Part shown: positions 44,717 to 53,419 of the stretch, piece by piece
Layout of the letters: each line of letters starts with the position of its first letter
Position numbering within the stretch: position 1 is the stretch's first letter
NCBI GenBank assembly: GCA_035505095.1
Contig: DATJRE010000239.1
Location: 1-64,000 of the forward strand
From: JOPF133 sp035505095
GTDB taxonomy: Bacteria; Acidobacteriota; Terriglobia; Bryobacterales; Bryobacteraceae
Length of the DNA: 64,000 nucleotides
Direction of reading: 5' to 3'
Notes under the pieces: generated by a model
Seen by the model: only the letters and a program-made list of their open reading frames with translations
What the model was told of the DNA's origin: nothing
The model's database searches: none
Program-made: the position numbers and the translations under genes

Positions 44717-46972
44717 TTATTTCTCGAACACGATTCCGGCCGAAGGCAGGATGGGGAACATGGTATCCAGGGTCAGGTAGGCCTGGTGGGTGGTGGCATT
44801 GTAGCCGTTGAAGCTGTCGAAAATATAATTCGTGCGGTTGGTCACGTTGAGCACTTCGCCATAGAGCGTCAGCTTCCACTTATTCCCGGTCCACGATTTA
44901 TTGATTCTCAGGTCGGTGCGAAAGTAGGCCGGCATCCGTAATTGGTTGCGCACAGTGGTGAGGTAATACAGGCTGCCTGCCTTAGTCAAATACCCGGGAA
45001 TGGGGAAACCGCTGCCGTAACTGGAGCGCACGCTCAGATTCACGGTGGGCTTGATTCGATAACCGCCGTAGATATTCACCGTGTGGCGCTGGTCATAGTC
45101 CGACGGAAAGTGGGATAGAGTAACTCCATCGGTCATTTCGGTGTGGCCATAGGCATAAGAGAGCCATCCGGTGAAGCGGTTGGCGCTGCTGCGCTGGAGA
45201 AAGATCTCGGCGCCGCGCGAGTAACCGCGTTCGGAATTGACATAGGGCGGATTGAGCGGCGGAGCGAAGACCGTCAAGCCAGGCAACAACAGCCGCGGAT
45301 AGTCGAGCGGCTGAAAGGTGAGGTCGCGGTCGGCCCGGTTGTAGTATTCCAGGCGCAGGCGGGTGCGCGCTCCGAGGCGTTGTTCCAAAGCGGCGATGGC
45401 ATGGATCGAGCGCGCCGGCAGCAACCCCCGGCCGCCCAATGGCGAGGTGAGCAGTGCCAGTTCCTGGTATTGCACATACTGGCCCCAGCCCAATTGCACG
45501 CGCGTGGAATCCCCCAGCACGAAGGCCGCCGAGGCTTGTGCCGAGAGCGGCGTGGTCTGGCCGATGGAAAGATGGTCCCAGCGGGCGCCGGCCACGAGGT
45601 GGATGTGGCCCTCCAATCCCGTCCAGGATTGCTGCGCGAAACCGCCGCTATGCGCCGCGTCCCCGTTGGAGTGGTCCAGTAACTGTAAGTTGGTAACTGC
45701 GTTGTTGTACTGGAAGGAATCCCCGGATTCGCGAATCTGCCGCACGGAAGCGCCGAAATCGAGCGGCAGGCGCGAATTCCAAAACCACGTGGCCGTGCCG
45801 TTGGCGACCCATTCCCCATAGAATCCACTGCCCAGAGGGTTATTCGTGGGATTGGTATTGTCGTACTTCTCGCGCATCCAGGCGGCATGCGTGGACACCA
45901 AAAACTTTTCTCCCGGCGAATAGCGCCAGCCCAGGTTAGCCAGGGTGTAATGATACGCGGCGCCGGCCAGCGAGTTTACTCCCAGGGTCGAGCGATTGGA
46001 GCGGTCCAGAGTGGAGTAGCTGTCCAGTAAATACAAGGTGACGCTATGGTGAGGAGTCAGATCATAGGATAGACGCCCCTGGAAGTCCTCGAATCCGAAG
46101 ATAATGCTGGTGTCGGGAAAGGTGCGCTCGAAAATATATTGCAGATAGCTTTTGCGCACGCTGAAAATCCAGGAGCCGTGCTTGTGCTTGCCCAGCGGAC
46201 CTTCGGCCATTACGCTGGCGTTGGAGGCGCTGGCAGACGCGCGCACGCTGATGTTATCGCGGTTGCCATCGCGGGTATGGACGTCCAGAATTCCGGCAGT
46301 GCGGTCCTCGAAGCGCTCGGGCCAGGCGCTTTCGTGGAGTTCCATCTCCTCCACCATGTCGCCGTTGAAGGCGGTCACCGAAGCCGGCGCATTCTCGCCT
46401 TGCAGCATATCGAATGGAGCATGCAGCAGGACGCCATCCAGGTAGAGTCCGATCTGGCTGAAATTGGCGCCGCGGAGGGAAAAGCGGGCGTCGAAGTCGT
46501 TGTTGGAACTGACGCCGGGCAGGTTTTGCACCGCGCGGAGCGGGTCGTCGGCCAGCACGCTGCCCAGGTTCTTGGCGTCATTGCCGGCCAGCACGAGAGC
46601 GTCGGGGCTATCCTGGCGGACGGTTTCGAAGGGACTGGCCTGCACATCCACAGTGGTGGTCTGGCGCAGGGTATCGGAGTTGAGCACCACCTCGAAATCC
46701 TGGGTCTCGCCGGCGTTCAGGTGGAACGGCCGTTTGACCAGGTGGTAGCCGACGGTGGACACGGTGAGGACGTAATCGCCCGCGGCCACCCCTTCGATGC
46801 GGAAGTGGCCGGTGCGATCGGAAGTGGTGCGATAGGCGCCGCCCACCAGTTGGACGATCACATCGGAGAGGGCCTCGCCGCCGCGTCCGTCGACCACCGT
46901 GCCCCGGACTTCGCCAGCGTCCTGTGCCCCGGCCAACCGTAGCGCCAGGACCAGGAGGGTCAAAAACCGCAC
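44717..46972 (-). CDS. TonB-dependent receptor with carboxypeptidase-regulatory-like N-terminus
   Basis: 751 residues, GTG start at 46972. Signal peptide MRFLTLLVLALRLAGAQ, then a CarboxypepD_reg-like domain (GEVRGTVVDGRGGEALSDVI, FRIEGVAAGDYVLTVSTVGY), a plug domain (LADDPLRAVQNLPGVSSNND, DARFSLRGANFSQIGLYLDG) and a 22-strand-type barrel ending in a beta signal (LPSAGIVFEK). This is a large family in Acidobacteriota for uptake of glycans or siderophores; the ligand is not predictable. A TAGAAT box lies six bases before the GTG, so the mRNA may be leaderless. Stand-alone gene. Confidence 0.92.
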   Translation of the reverse strand: MRFLTLLVLALRLAGAQDAGEVRGTVVDGRGGEALSDVIVQLVGGAYRTTSDRTGHFRIEGVAAGDYVLTVSTVGYHLVKRPFHLNAGETQDFEVVLNSDTLRQTTTVDVQASPFETVRQDSPDALVLAGNDAKNLGSVLADDPLRAVQNLPGVSSNNDFDARFSLRGANFSQIGLYLDGVLLHAPFDMLQGENAPASVTAFNGDMVEEMELHESAWPERFEDRTAGILDVHTRDGNRDNISVRASASASNASVMAEGPLGKHKHGSWIFSVRKSYLQYIFERTFPDTSIIFGFEDFQGRLSYDLTPHHSVTLYLLDSYSTLDRSNRSTLGVNSLAGAAYHYTLANLGWRYSPGEKFLVSTHAAWMREKYDNTNPTNNPLGSGFYGEWVANGTATWFWNSRLPLDFGASVRQIRESGDSFQYNNAVTNLQLLDHSNGDAAHSGGFAQQSWTGLEGHIHLVAGARWDHLSIGQTTPLSAQASAAFVLGDSTRVQLGWGQYVQYQELALLTSPLGGRGLLPARSIHAIAALEQRLGARTRLRLEYYNRADRDLTFQPLDYPRLLLPGLTVFAPPLNPPYVNSERGYSRGAEIFLQRSSANRFTGWLSYAYGHTEMTDGVTLSHFPSDYDQRHTVNIYGGYRIKPTVNLSVRSSYGSGFPIPGYLTKAGSLYYLTTVRNQLRMPAYFRTDLRINKSWTGNKWKLTLYGEVLNVTNRTNYIFDSFNGYNATTHQAYLTLDTMFPILPSAGIVFEK

Positions 46973-47277
46973 CGTCCTATTCTAGCGAGGCGCGGCGGCT
47001 GGTGAGAGGACGGCTCACCGCAGCTTGCAATCGCACACCATCAGCACGCAGGCGCTTCCAAGCAGCCCGAGGCCGATCAAAACCACCAGCAGTTTTCCGA
47101 ACCAGATTCCTCGTGGGCCGGCCCCGCGCCGGTGGACGCGAGCAGTGCGCCGGCGCCTAGGGGCGCAGCCATGCGGCAAGAGCCGCCGCCTGCAAGGGTG
47201 GCGCCACACCATCCCTGCCGATCTCTGTTTCCGCCACCCGCACAGGGCAGGTCCAAAAGCACCGCACTGTACAATAA
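46973..47277. other. 305-bp divergent intergenic region
   Basis: It separates the TonB-receptor and sigma-54 activator genes. A TAGAAT box for the receptor (46984-46979, minus) and a TACAAT (47270-47275, plus) are visible. A hydrophobic run (GKLLVVLIGLGLLGSACVLM) can be read on the minus strand ending at 47015, but no start codon with a ribosome site supports a gene. Confidence 0.5.
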
Positions 47278-48831
47278 ATGATCGCGCCCATGGCATTTCT
47301 TTCCGCTCGCGAGCGTTCGCTGCTCGAATCGATTTCCCGTCTCGGGTATGCCAATCCCTTTCTGCCGGAGCGGGTGGAATTGGAACGCGCCGTCCTGGGC
47401 GCGGCCTTCCAGGAAGGCGAACCGGTGTGGAGCTACCGCGCCGGCGAGCAGGGAACCCGCGTCAACGTGGTGCGCGTGCAGCAGGTGCTGGAACCGCTGC
47501 TCGAAGCCCTGCGCCCGCGCCTGTCCGAAGGCGGGACCACGGAAACCGAGCTGGTGTGGTACGAAGACGCCGTGATGCTGCTCCTGTTCACCCGCTACCA
47601 CGGGCAGTTTTTGGAAGCCGGCTTCGGGCCGCGGGCGGATTCGCCGAACCCGGCGCGGTGGCGCTTCTACAACCAGTTCCTGGCGGACTGGCGGCGCTTT
47701 TTTCACCTCGACGGTGTGAGCTTCCCGACGGGGCACGATCCCTGCCACACCTTTGCCTGCTTCCGCCAGATCCAGCGGGCCTTCGAGTTGGTCTTCCGCG
47801 ACATCATCGGCAGCTCGCTGGCGGCGGCGCGGCTGCGCGGGGCGATCTGGCAATCCATCTTCACCCACGACATGCGGCGCTACCGCCGCACACTCTACGC
47901 ACGCATGGGCGAGTTCGCCACGCTGATCACGGGGCCTTCGGGAACCGGCAAAGAGCTGGCCGCGCGCTCTATCGCGGAATCGCGCTACGCGCCATTCGAC
48001 GACCAGAAACTGGTGTTTGCCAATGATGGGGCGAAGTCGTTCTTCCCGATCAACATCTCGGCGCTCTCGCCGGCCCTGGTGGAGTCCGAGCTGTTCGGGC
48101 ACCGCCGCGGCGCCTTCACCGGCGCGATTGCCGACCGCAAGGGGCATCTGGAAACCTGTCCCGGGCTGGGCTCGGTATTTCTGGACGAGCTGGGCGATCT
48201 GGACCCGGCCATCCAGGTGAAGCTGCTGCGGGTGATTGAAACGCGCACATTCCATCCGGTGGGCGATACCGCGCGGCTGGAGTTTCGCGGCAAGCTGATC
48301 ACCGCCACCAACCGCAACCTGGCGGAGCTGATGCGGAAGGGCCAGTTTCGCGAGGATCTCTACTACCGGTTGTGCTCGGACCAGGTGACCACGCCGTCCC
48401 TGGCCGAGCAACTGGCGGATTCGCCGGCCGTGCTGAACGAGCTGGTGGGGTACATGGCGCGGCGCGTGGCGGGCGCCGAGGGCGACGAACTGGGCGGCGA
48501 AGTGATGGGCTGGATCGAGGCCAACCTGGGGCCGGATTACCCTTGGCCGGGGAATTACCGCGAGCTGGAGCAGTGCGTGAAGAACGTGCTGATCCGGCGC
48601 AATTACCGGCCCTCGGGAGGCGGCGCGGCGGGCGTGCTCGAAGGGTTCGCGGAGGAAGTCCGCGCCGGGCGCCTGACTGCCGATGAGCTGCTGGTGCGGT
48701 ATGTCACTCTGGTGTACAGCCGGACGCGCAGTTACGAAGCCGCCGCGCGGCAGTTGGGCTTGGATCGCAGGACCGTGAAGGCCAAAGTGGATGCGCGCTT
48801 TTTGGAAAAGCTGGGGCGCACGCCGCTTTGA
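47278..48831 (+). CDS. sigma-54-dependent activator with unusual N-terminal domain
   Basis: 517 residues from ATG 47278 (another ATG at 47290). Residues 1-205 form an all-helical-looking domain with no receiver, GAF or PAS signature; it contains C156-H157 and C161 in DPCHTFACFRQ. The AAA+ domain has Walker A GPSGTGKE (219-226), the sigma-54-contacting GAFTGA loop (278-283), Walker B GSVFLDELGDLD (299-310) and YPWPGNYRELEQCVKN. A Fis-type HTH ends the protein (SYEAAARQLGLDRRTVKAKV). It should activate RpoN promoters in response to a signal sensed by the N-terminal domain. Stand-alone; targets unknown. Confidence 0.88.
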   Translation: MIAPMAFLSARERSLLESISRLGYANPFLPERVELERAVLGAAFQEGEPVWSYRAGEQGTRVNVVRVQQVLEPLLEALRPRLSEGGTTETELVWYEDAVMLLLFTRYHGQFLEAGFGPRADSPNPARWRFYNQFLADWRRFFHLDGVSFPTGHDPCHTFACFRQIQRAFELVFRDIIGSSLAAARLRGAIWQSIFTHDMRRYRRTLYARMGEFATLITGPSGTGKELAARSIAESRYAPFDDQKLVFANDGAKSFFPINISALSPALVESELFGHRRGAFTGAIADRKGHLETCPGLGSVFLDELGDLDPAIQVKLLRVIETRTFHPVGDTARLEFRGKLITATNRNLAELMRKGQFREDLYYRLCSDQVTTPSLAEQLADSPAVLNELVGYMARRVAGAEGDELGGEVMGWIEANLGPDYPWPGNYRELEQCVKNVLIRRNYRPSGGGAAGVLEGFAEEVRAGRLTADELLVRYVTLVYSRTRSYEAAARQLGLDRRTVKAKVDARFLEKLGRTPL

Positions 48832-48851
48832 CCCGTGGCGGGCAGCAACCG

Positions 48852-49238
48852 CTACCGCGGCTTGTACGCGACGGCGTCGATCTCGATTTTGGCGTCCTTC
48901 AGCGGCAGAGCGGCCACGATGATGGTGGTGCGGGCGGGCTTCGACGCGCCGAAGAATTCCGCGTACACCTCATTCATGGCCTGGAAATCGGCAACATTGG
49001 TGAGGTACACGCCGCAGCGGACTACGTCGGCCATGGTGGCGCCGCAGCCATCCAGGATGTTCTTGATGTTGGTGAGCACCTGGCGGGTTTCGGTCTGCAC
49101 ATCGCCCAGCACCAACTGGCCGGTCACCGCGTCAATCGGCACCTGCCCGGCTACGTAGATGGTGTCGCCCGCCCGCACGGCTGGGGAATAGGGACCGCGC
49201 GGCTGCGGCGCTCCCGGAGGAAAAATGCGCTCGATCAT
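48852..49238 (-). CDS. ridA: RidA/YjgF-family enamine deaminase
   Basis: 128 residues. Pattern PPGAPQPRGPYSPAVRAGDT, IYVAGQVPIDAVTGQLV, QVLTNIKNILDGCGATMADV, RCGVYLTNVADFQAMNEVYA, KPARTTIIVAALPLKDAKIE. The Arg in PARTT is the substrate-binding residue of active RidA. It hydrolyses reactive enamine/imine products of PLP enzymes. It follows trxB at 8 bp in the same direction. A GATAAT box lies seven bases before the ATG, while the AAGG upstream is too far for a good ribosome site, so it may have its own leaderless transcript. Confidence 0.92.
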   Translation of the reverse strand: MIERIFPPGAPQPRGPYSPAVRAGDTIYVAGQVPIDAVTGQLVLGDVQTETRQVLTNIKNILDGCGATMADVVRCGVYLTNVADFQAMNEVYAEFFGASKPARTTIIVAALPLKDAKIEIDAVAYKPR

Positions 49239-49246
49239 GAATTTTA

Positions 49247-50167
49247 TTATCCTTCCGCTTCCAGGTAACGTTCGACTTCAATGGCCGCCATGCAGCCGGC
49301 GCCGGAGGCCGTGATGGCCTGGCGGTAAACGCGATCCTGCACATCGCCGGCATGGAAAACGCCGGGGATGTTGGTGCGCGCGCCGCCTTTCGAAAGGATA
49401 TAGCCGTCCGGGTCGGTTTCGATCTGGCCCTTGAAAATCTTGGTGTTGGGGATGTGGCCGATGGCCACGAAGAAGCCGTCCACATCGCGGTCCCACACCT
49501 CGCCGGTCTTCAGGTTGCGGAGGCGCACACCCGTCACCATGTTCTGGGAGACGTCGAAGACGTGTTCCACGGCGGCGTTGGTGAGGAACTGGATTTTGGG
49601 ATTGCGGCGCGCGCGGTCGAGCATGATCTTGGACGCGCGAAACTCTTCGCGCCGGTGTACCAGGGTGACTTCGCTGCCGAACCGCGTCAGGAAATTCGCC
49701 TCTTCCATGGCCGAATCGCCGCCTCCCACCACCATGATCTTCTTCCCACGGTAAAAAAAGCCGTCGCAGGTGGCGCACGAGCTGACCCCGCGGCCGATGA
49801 GCTTCTGCTCGGATTCCAGGCCGAGCCATCGCGCCGAAGCGCCGGAGGCGATGATCACGGTGCGCGTTTCGAGCCAGTCGCCCTCCACGTTGAGGCGGAA
49901 CGGGTGGCCCGAAAAATCGGTGTCGATGACGGCTCCGTGCACGTACTCGGCGCCGAAATTCTCGGCCTGCTTCTTTATGTTTTCCACCAGGTCGGGGCCG
50001 TTGATGCCCTCGGGGAACCCGGGAAAATTCTCCACCAGGGTGGTGAGGGAAAGCTGGCCGCCGGCTTCGTGGCCGCCGATGACCAGGGGTTTGAGATTGG
50101 CACGCGCAGTATAGATCGCGGCCGTGTTCCCGGCACAACCGGACCCTATAATAATGACGTTTCGCAT
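49247..50167 (-). CDS. trxB: thioredoxin-disulfide reductase
   Basis: 306 residues from ATG 50167. FAD-binding GxGxxG in IIIGSGCAGNTAAIYTAR, the redox pair C131-A-T-C134 in GVSSCATCDGFF, NADPH-binding IMVVGGGDSAMEEANFL with VHRREEFRASK, and the C-terminal FAD motif GVFHAGDVQDRVYRQAITAS. Length and all motifs match bacterial TrxB, which reduces thioredoxin with NADPH. Note Cys11 in place of Pro in the first glycine motif (GSGCAG instead of GSGPAG), uncommon but seen. ridA follows closely. Confidence 0.95.
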   Translation of the reverse strand: MRNVIIIGSGCAGNTAAIYTARANLKPLVIGGHEAGGQLSLTTLVENFPGFPEGINGPDLVENIKKQAENFGAEYVHGAVIDTDFSGHPFRLNVEGDWLETRTVIIASGASARWLGLESEQKLIGRGVSSCATCDGFFYRGKKIMVVGGGDSAMEEANFLTRFGSEVTLVHRREEFRASKIMLDRARRNPKIQFLTNAAVEHVFDVSQNMVTGVRLRNLKTGEVWDRDVDGFFVAIGHIPNTKIFKGQIETDPDGYILSKGGARTNIPGVFHAGDVQDRVYRQAITASGAGCMAAIEVERYLEAEG

Positions 50168-50305
50168 CTGAATTCGGGCAGAAATACAGGGTAACACGCG
50201 CGCGGCAAAATTCTGTCACGGCGGCAGGAAGATGGCGGGTCGGTAAGTGCCGCGGCCTTTGTTTTGTGTGGCTTGGAGTGGACGCGAAAATGCCATTCCA
50301 GTGGC

Positions 50306-50959
50306 ATGAACGTCAATGCGCTTTCCAACATTGCCAATCCTTATATTCAGTCGCTCACCAACGCAGCCATGTCCGCGCTGAACTCATCTCAGTCCCCAAC
50401 CGGCACCAGCGGGATCTCGGGGTCCGCCGCGCTTCCGCAGGACAGCTCGCCGCAGCTTTCGCCTTTCGCCCAACTGATGAGCACACTGCAACAGCTTCAG
50501 CAGAATAGCCCAACGCAATATGCGCAGGTGACGCAGCAGATTGCGGCCAACCTGCAATCGGCGTCGCAGACCGCGCTCGCCAACGGGAACACCGTGCAGG
50601 CGCAACAGCTCAGCACGCTCTCGAACGATTTCACCAGCGCCTCCACGAACGACCAGCTTCCCAACATCTCCGATCTGGCGCAGGCCATGGGTGGCGGGCA
50701 CCATCACCACCACGGCTCGGGGGCCCACTCGTCCTCGTCCAGCATCGCGAGCGGCACTTCCACGAATTCGACCGGTTCCGGCACTGCGGCCGGTTCCACC
50801 GGTTCCAGCAGTTCGACCGGCAGCACCAGCACCGCGAGTGAAACCCTGAGCCAGTTATTCGGAGCGTATACCAACAATGACTCAGAAGGCGAAGCCCTGA
50901 ATCCGTTGAACATCATTCTGGGCACGCTGGCGAACGACGGAATCAGCCTGGGGAATTAG
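50306..50959 (+). CDS. Gln/Ser/Thr-rich low-complexity protein
   Basis: 217 residues from ATG 50306. The first half is rich in Gln, Ser and Ala with helical repeats (LMSTLQQLQQNSPTQYAQVT, QSASQTALANGNTVQAQQLS). A run of five His follows Gly-Gly-Gly near residue 132. Then comes a ~50-residue Ser/Thr/Gly tract (SSSSSIASGTSTNSTGSGTA) and a short ordered tail (ETLSQLFGAYTNNDSEGEAL). No signal peptide is visible. Such proteins are sometimes exported by type III, flagellar or non-classical routes, but nothing here shows that. The start lies in a small inverted repeat, ATGCCA-TTCCAG-TGGCAT (50290-50307). Confidence 0.65.
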   Translation: MNVNALSNIANPYIQSLTNAAMSALNSSQSPTGTSGISGSAALPQDSSPQLSPFAQLMSTLQQLQQNSPTQYAQVTQQIAANLQSASQTALANGNTVQAQQLSTLSNDFTSASTNDQLPNISDLAQAMGGGHHHHHGSGAHSSSSSIASGTSTNSTGSGTAAGSTGSSSSTGSTSTASETLSQLFGAYTNNDSEGEALNPLNIILGTLANDGISLGN

Positions 50960-50974
50960 AGCCCTGGCGCCTTT

Positions 50975-52783
50975 TTATTTCTGCGACGCGGCGTGCCGGG
51001 CGCGGAAGGGCAGCCGGATGCGCAGGACGCGCTCCCGGCGGCGCTCCTCTTCGAGCGTGCGGGTGCGGGCGCGCAGCAGGTCTTCGAGAGAGACCATGCC
51101 TGCCAGGCGGCGCGCGTCCGAGCGTTCCACCACCGGCAAGCGGGTCAGCCCGGTTTCGGCCATGCGATAGACCACCACACGCAACGGCTCATCGGGGTAC
51201 GCCACCACCGGATCCGGGCGCGCCAGATCGCCCAGCGCCAGATCGGCGGTGGGTTCCTGCAGTAGCTTGCCCAGGTGGCTGCGGGTGATCACGCCCACCA
51301 GGCGCCGCGCTCCGTCCACCACAGGATAGAGGAACTGGCCGCGGCGGCCATCGTTCGCCGTCAGGTCGGCCAGTTGAGCGCACTTCAACGGAGCGGGCAG
51401 CGCCAGGATATTGTCGCGCATCACGTCGCGGACCAGGAGGATTTCGAGCGGGTCCACGGCGTATTCGCAGCTCAAATGGTAGCCGCGGCGGGCCACCTTT
51501 TCCGTGAGGATCGAGTGGCGCAAGGTGAGAACCGTAAAGGCATGCGCCATGGTCACCGCCAGCAAGAGCGGAACCAGCATGTTCACATCGTGAGTCACCT
51601 CCAAGGCGAAGATTACGCCCGTGAAGGGCGAACGCAGGGTTCCGCCGAGGGTTGCCCCCATACTGACCAACGGCCAGAAGCCGGCGCCTTCGTGGGGCAG
51701 GAACATGGCTTCGATGCCGCCCAGCGCACCGCCCACCATGAGCAACGGCGCCAGCACGCCGCCGGAAGTGCCCGACCCCAGCGAAAGGGCCCAAATGGCC
51801 GATTTCACCACCAGAATGCCCAGGATCATGGTGCGCGGCACGTCGCCCTGAAGCAGCGCGCCGATGGTATCGTAGCCCACGCCCAAAGCCTGGGGAAAGA
51901 CCAGCCCGCCGAGTCCGATCGCCAGGCCTCCCAATGCGGGCCACCACATCCAATGGATTGGAAGCAGGCGGAAGAAGTCTTCCGACGCGTACACCGCCAG
52001 GGTCAGAAGGGCCGCCAGGCCGCCCGCCAGCAGGCCGGCCACCACGCAGCCGAGCAGACCCTGCGGTCCGATAAAGACCGGGTGCGGGGGAACCGGAAAG
52101 AGCGGTCCGGTTCCCAGCAGATACCGCCGCGCGGCCGCCGCCGTGACGCTGGCCAGAGCTACCGGAACCAGGCTGCGCGGCTTCCATTCGAACAGCAGCA
52201 GCTCCACGGCCAGCAGCACGGCCGCCACCGGCGCGGCAAAAGTGGCCGACATGCCTCCCGCGGCGCCTGCGACCAGCAGCGTCTTTCGCTCGGCGGCCGA
52301 AAGGTGGAACAGTTGCGCGATCATGGAACCGAAAGCGCCACCGGTCATGATGATGGGTCCTTCCGCGCCGAACGGCCCGCCCGAGCCGATGGAAATGGCG
52401 CTCGACAGCGGCTTCAGGATGGCGACCCGGGGCTCCACTTTGCTGCCGTTGATCAGGATGGCCTCGATGGCTTCGGGAATGCCGTGGCCGCGGATGCGTT
52501 CCGAGCCATAGCGCGCCATCAGCCCGACGATCAGCGCGCCGGCCACCGGAACAGCCACTTCCCATGGGCCCAGCCGGTTGGCCGCGGGCGAAACCAGCAG
52601 GGTGCTCCAGCGCCCGAAGAAGAACAGGTTGGTGAACAATCCGATCAGGCGCAGCAGAGCCAGGGCGATATAGGCGCTGGCCAGCCCGATGGCAACGGCC
52701 AGCGAGGCAATCCAGGCCACCCGCCCGGTCGTGGTGAAATCCCCCAGCTTTTCCGTGGAACCGGCCGCATTGCCCGTGGTCAT
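50975..52783 (-). CDS. ClC-type chloride transporter with CBS domains
   Basis: 602 residues, about 10-12 membrane helices, then two CBS domains. Selectivity-filter motifs are ISIGSGGPFGAEGPIIMTGG, with the gating Glu (about 141) kept in GAEGP, which marks Cl-/H+ exchangers, and LGSGTSGGVLAPLLMVGG. CBS domains start near VRDVMRDNILALPAPLKCA and LARPDPVVAYPDEPLRVVVY. The charged C-terminus is ERRRERVLRIRLP. It is translated from an ATG that overlaps the upstream MarR stop by 4 bp, so the MarR protein probably controls it. Confidence 0.92.
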   Translation of the reverse strand: MTTGNAAGSTEKLGDFTTTGRVAWIASLAVAIGLASAYIALALLRLIGLFTNLFFFGRWSTLLVSPAANRLGPWEVAVPVAGALIVGLMARYGSERIRGHGIPEAIEAILINGSKVEPRVAILKPLSSAISIGSGGPFGAEGPIIMTGGAFGSMIAQLFHLSAAERKTLLVAGAAGGMSATFAAPVAAVLLAVELLLFEWKPRSLVPVALASVTAAAARRYLLGTGPLFPVPPHPVFIGPQGLLGCVVAGLLAGGLAALLTLAVYASEDFFRLLPIHWMWWPALGGLAIGLGGLVFPQALGVGYDTIGALLQGDVPRTMILGILVVKSAIWALSLGSGTSGGVLAPLLMVGGALGGIEAMFLPHEGAGFWPLVSMGATLGGTLRSPFTGVIFALEVTHDVNMLVPLLLAVTMAHAFTVLTLRHSILTEKVARRGYHLSCEYAVDPLEILLVRDVMRDNILALPAPLKCAQLADLTANDGRRGQFLYPVVDGARRLVGVITRSHLGKLLQEPTADLALGDLARPDPVVAYPDEPLRVVVYRMAETGLTRLPVVERSDARRLAGMVSLEDLLRARTRTLEEERRRERVLRIRLPFRARHAASQK

Positions 52784-53208
52784 GCGCGCTGCTCCAGGAG
52801 GCCGCGGAGGGTTTCCACCAGCGCCGGCCCGCTCTGGCGCAATTCCTCGCGGTGAATGCGGGACAGGTGGTGCAGCTTTCGGCAGCCGGCCGGGGTCAGG
52901 CGGACGCGCACCTGGCGGCGATCCTCTCCGCCGCGCAGACGCTCCACCAGACCGCGTTCGGCCAGGCGGTCAATCATGCCCACCGCGCTGTGATGGCGGA
53001 TGAACAGATATTCGGCGAGTTGCCCGACGGTCGGGGGCGCCGAAGGCTCCTCCAGCCCGCGGATCGCCAGCAGCATCTGATGTTGTTGCGGCTCCAGTCC
53101 TTCGGTTTTGGCGGCCTCTTCGCTGAAGTGCAGGAACCGGCGAATCTGATAGCGGAAAGCGCTTAAGGAACGGTAATCGCAGTCGGTCAGGACTTGGGTT
53201 TCGGGCAC
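52780..53208 (-). CDS. MarR-family transcriptional regulator
   Basis: 142 residues, GTG start at 53208; the ATG two bases upstream is in another frame. Winged HTH: PTVGQLAEYLFIRHHSAVGM, IDRLAERGLVERLRGGEDRR, VRVRLTPAGCRKLHHL; helices on both sides for dimerisation. First gene of the operon with the ClC transporter. An operator-like palindrome overlaps the promoter, suggesting autorepression, and TATAAT ends six bases before the GTG, suggesting a leaderless mRNA. Ligand unknown; link to chloride or acid stress is inferred from the partner gene. Confidence 0.92.
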   Translation of the reverse strand: MPETQVLTDCDYRSLSAFRYQIRRFLHFSEEAAKTEGLEPQQHQMLLAIRGLEEPSAPPTVGQLAEYLFIRHHSAVGMIDRLAERGLVERLRGGEDRRQVRVRLTPAGCRKLHHLSRIHREELRQSGPALVETLRGLLEQRA

Positions 53209-53214
53209 ATTTCA

Positions 53215-53234
53215 ATTATATCGTAAAGCGATAT
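53215..53234 (-). promoter_or_regulatory. marR-clc promoter and MarR operator
   Basis: On the minus strand ATATCG-CTTTA-CGATAT (53234-53218) is a perfect inverted repeat that overlaps TATAAT (53220-53215) by three bases. This is the usual geometry for MarR autorepression. The -10 ends six bases before the GTG start. No convincing -35 box is seen. Confidence 0.65.
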
Positions 53235-53407
53235 TTCAGGCGGAGCATCGATGAGGCGGAAAGCCGCCAGGCACGCGCCGATCGCTAAAGCCACCGATAG
53301 AACCGCAGCGGCGGACGCCACCCGGTTCTTGCGAATCGCCGCCAGCCGAACACGTCATCGGCATTGAGCGACGCGAGCCAAGCGGCCAAACGGGACCATA
53401 ACGGCAT
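53232..53407 (-). pseudogene. remnant of an ADOP permease N-terminus
   Basis: From ATG 53407 the minus strand reads MPLWSRLAAWLASLNADDVF then GWRRFA, and after a frameshift KNRVASAAAVLSVALAIGA then CLAAFRLIDA. The intact permease just upstream has AWLESLRADTVFGWRQL, KVTSAAAVLSLALAIGACTG and AFRLIDA in the same order. The remnant lacks roughly 55 residues after its first eight, carries one frameshift and stops where LLLRPLP would follow. So a second, tandem ADOP gene was lost except for its front end. The marR promoter now occupies its 3' edge. Confidence 0.75.
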
Positions 53408-53419
53408 AGCGATGGTTCC

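Noticed and set aside
47015..47296. Small minus-strand membrane protein ending in GKLLVVLIGLGLLGSACVLM
   Set aside because: The hydrophobic segment is tempting, but the upstream part is Arg/Cys-rich noise and no start codon with a ribosome site lies near the helix.
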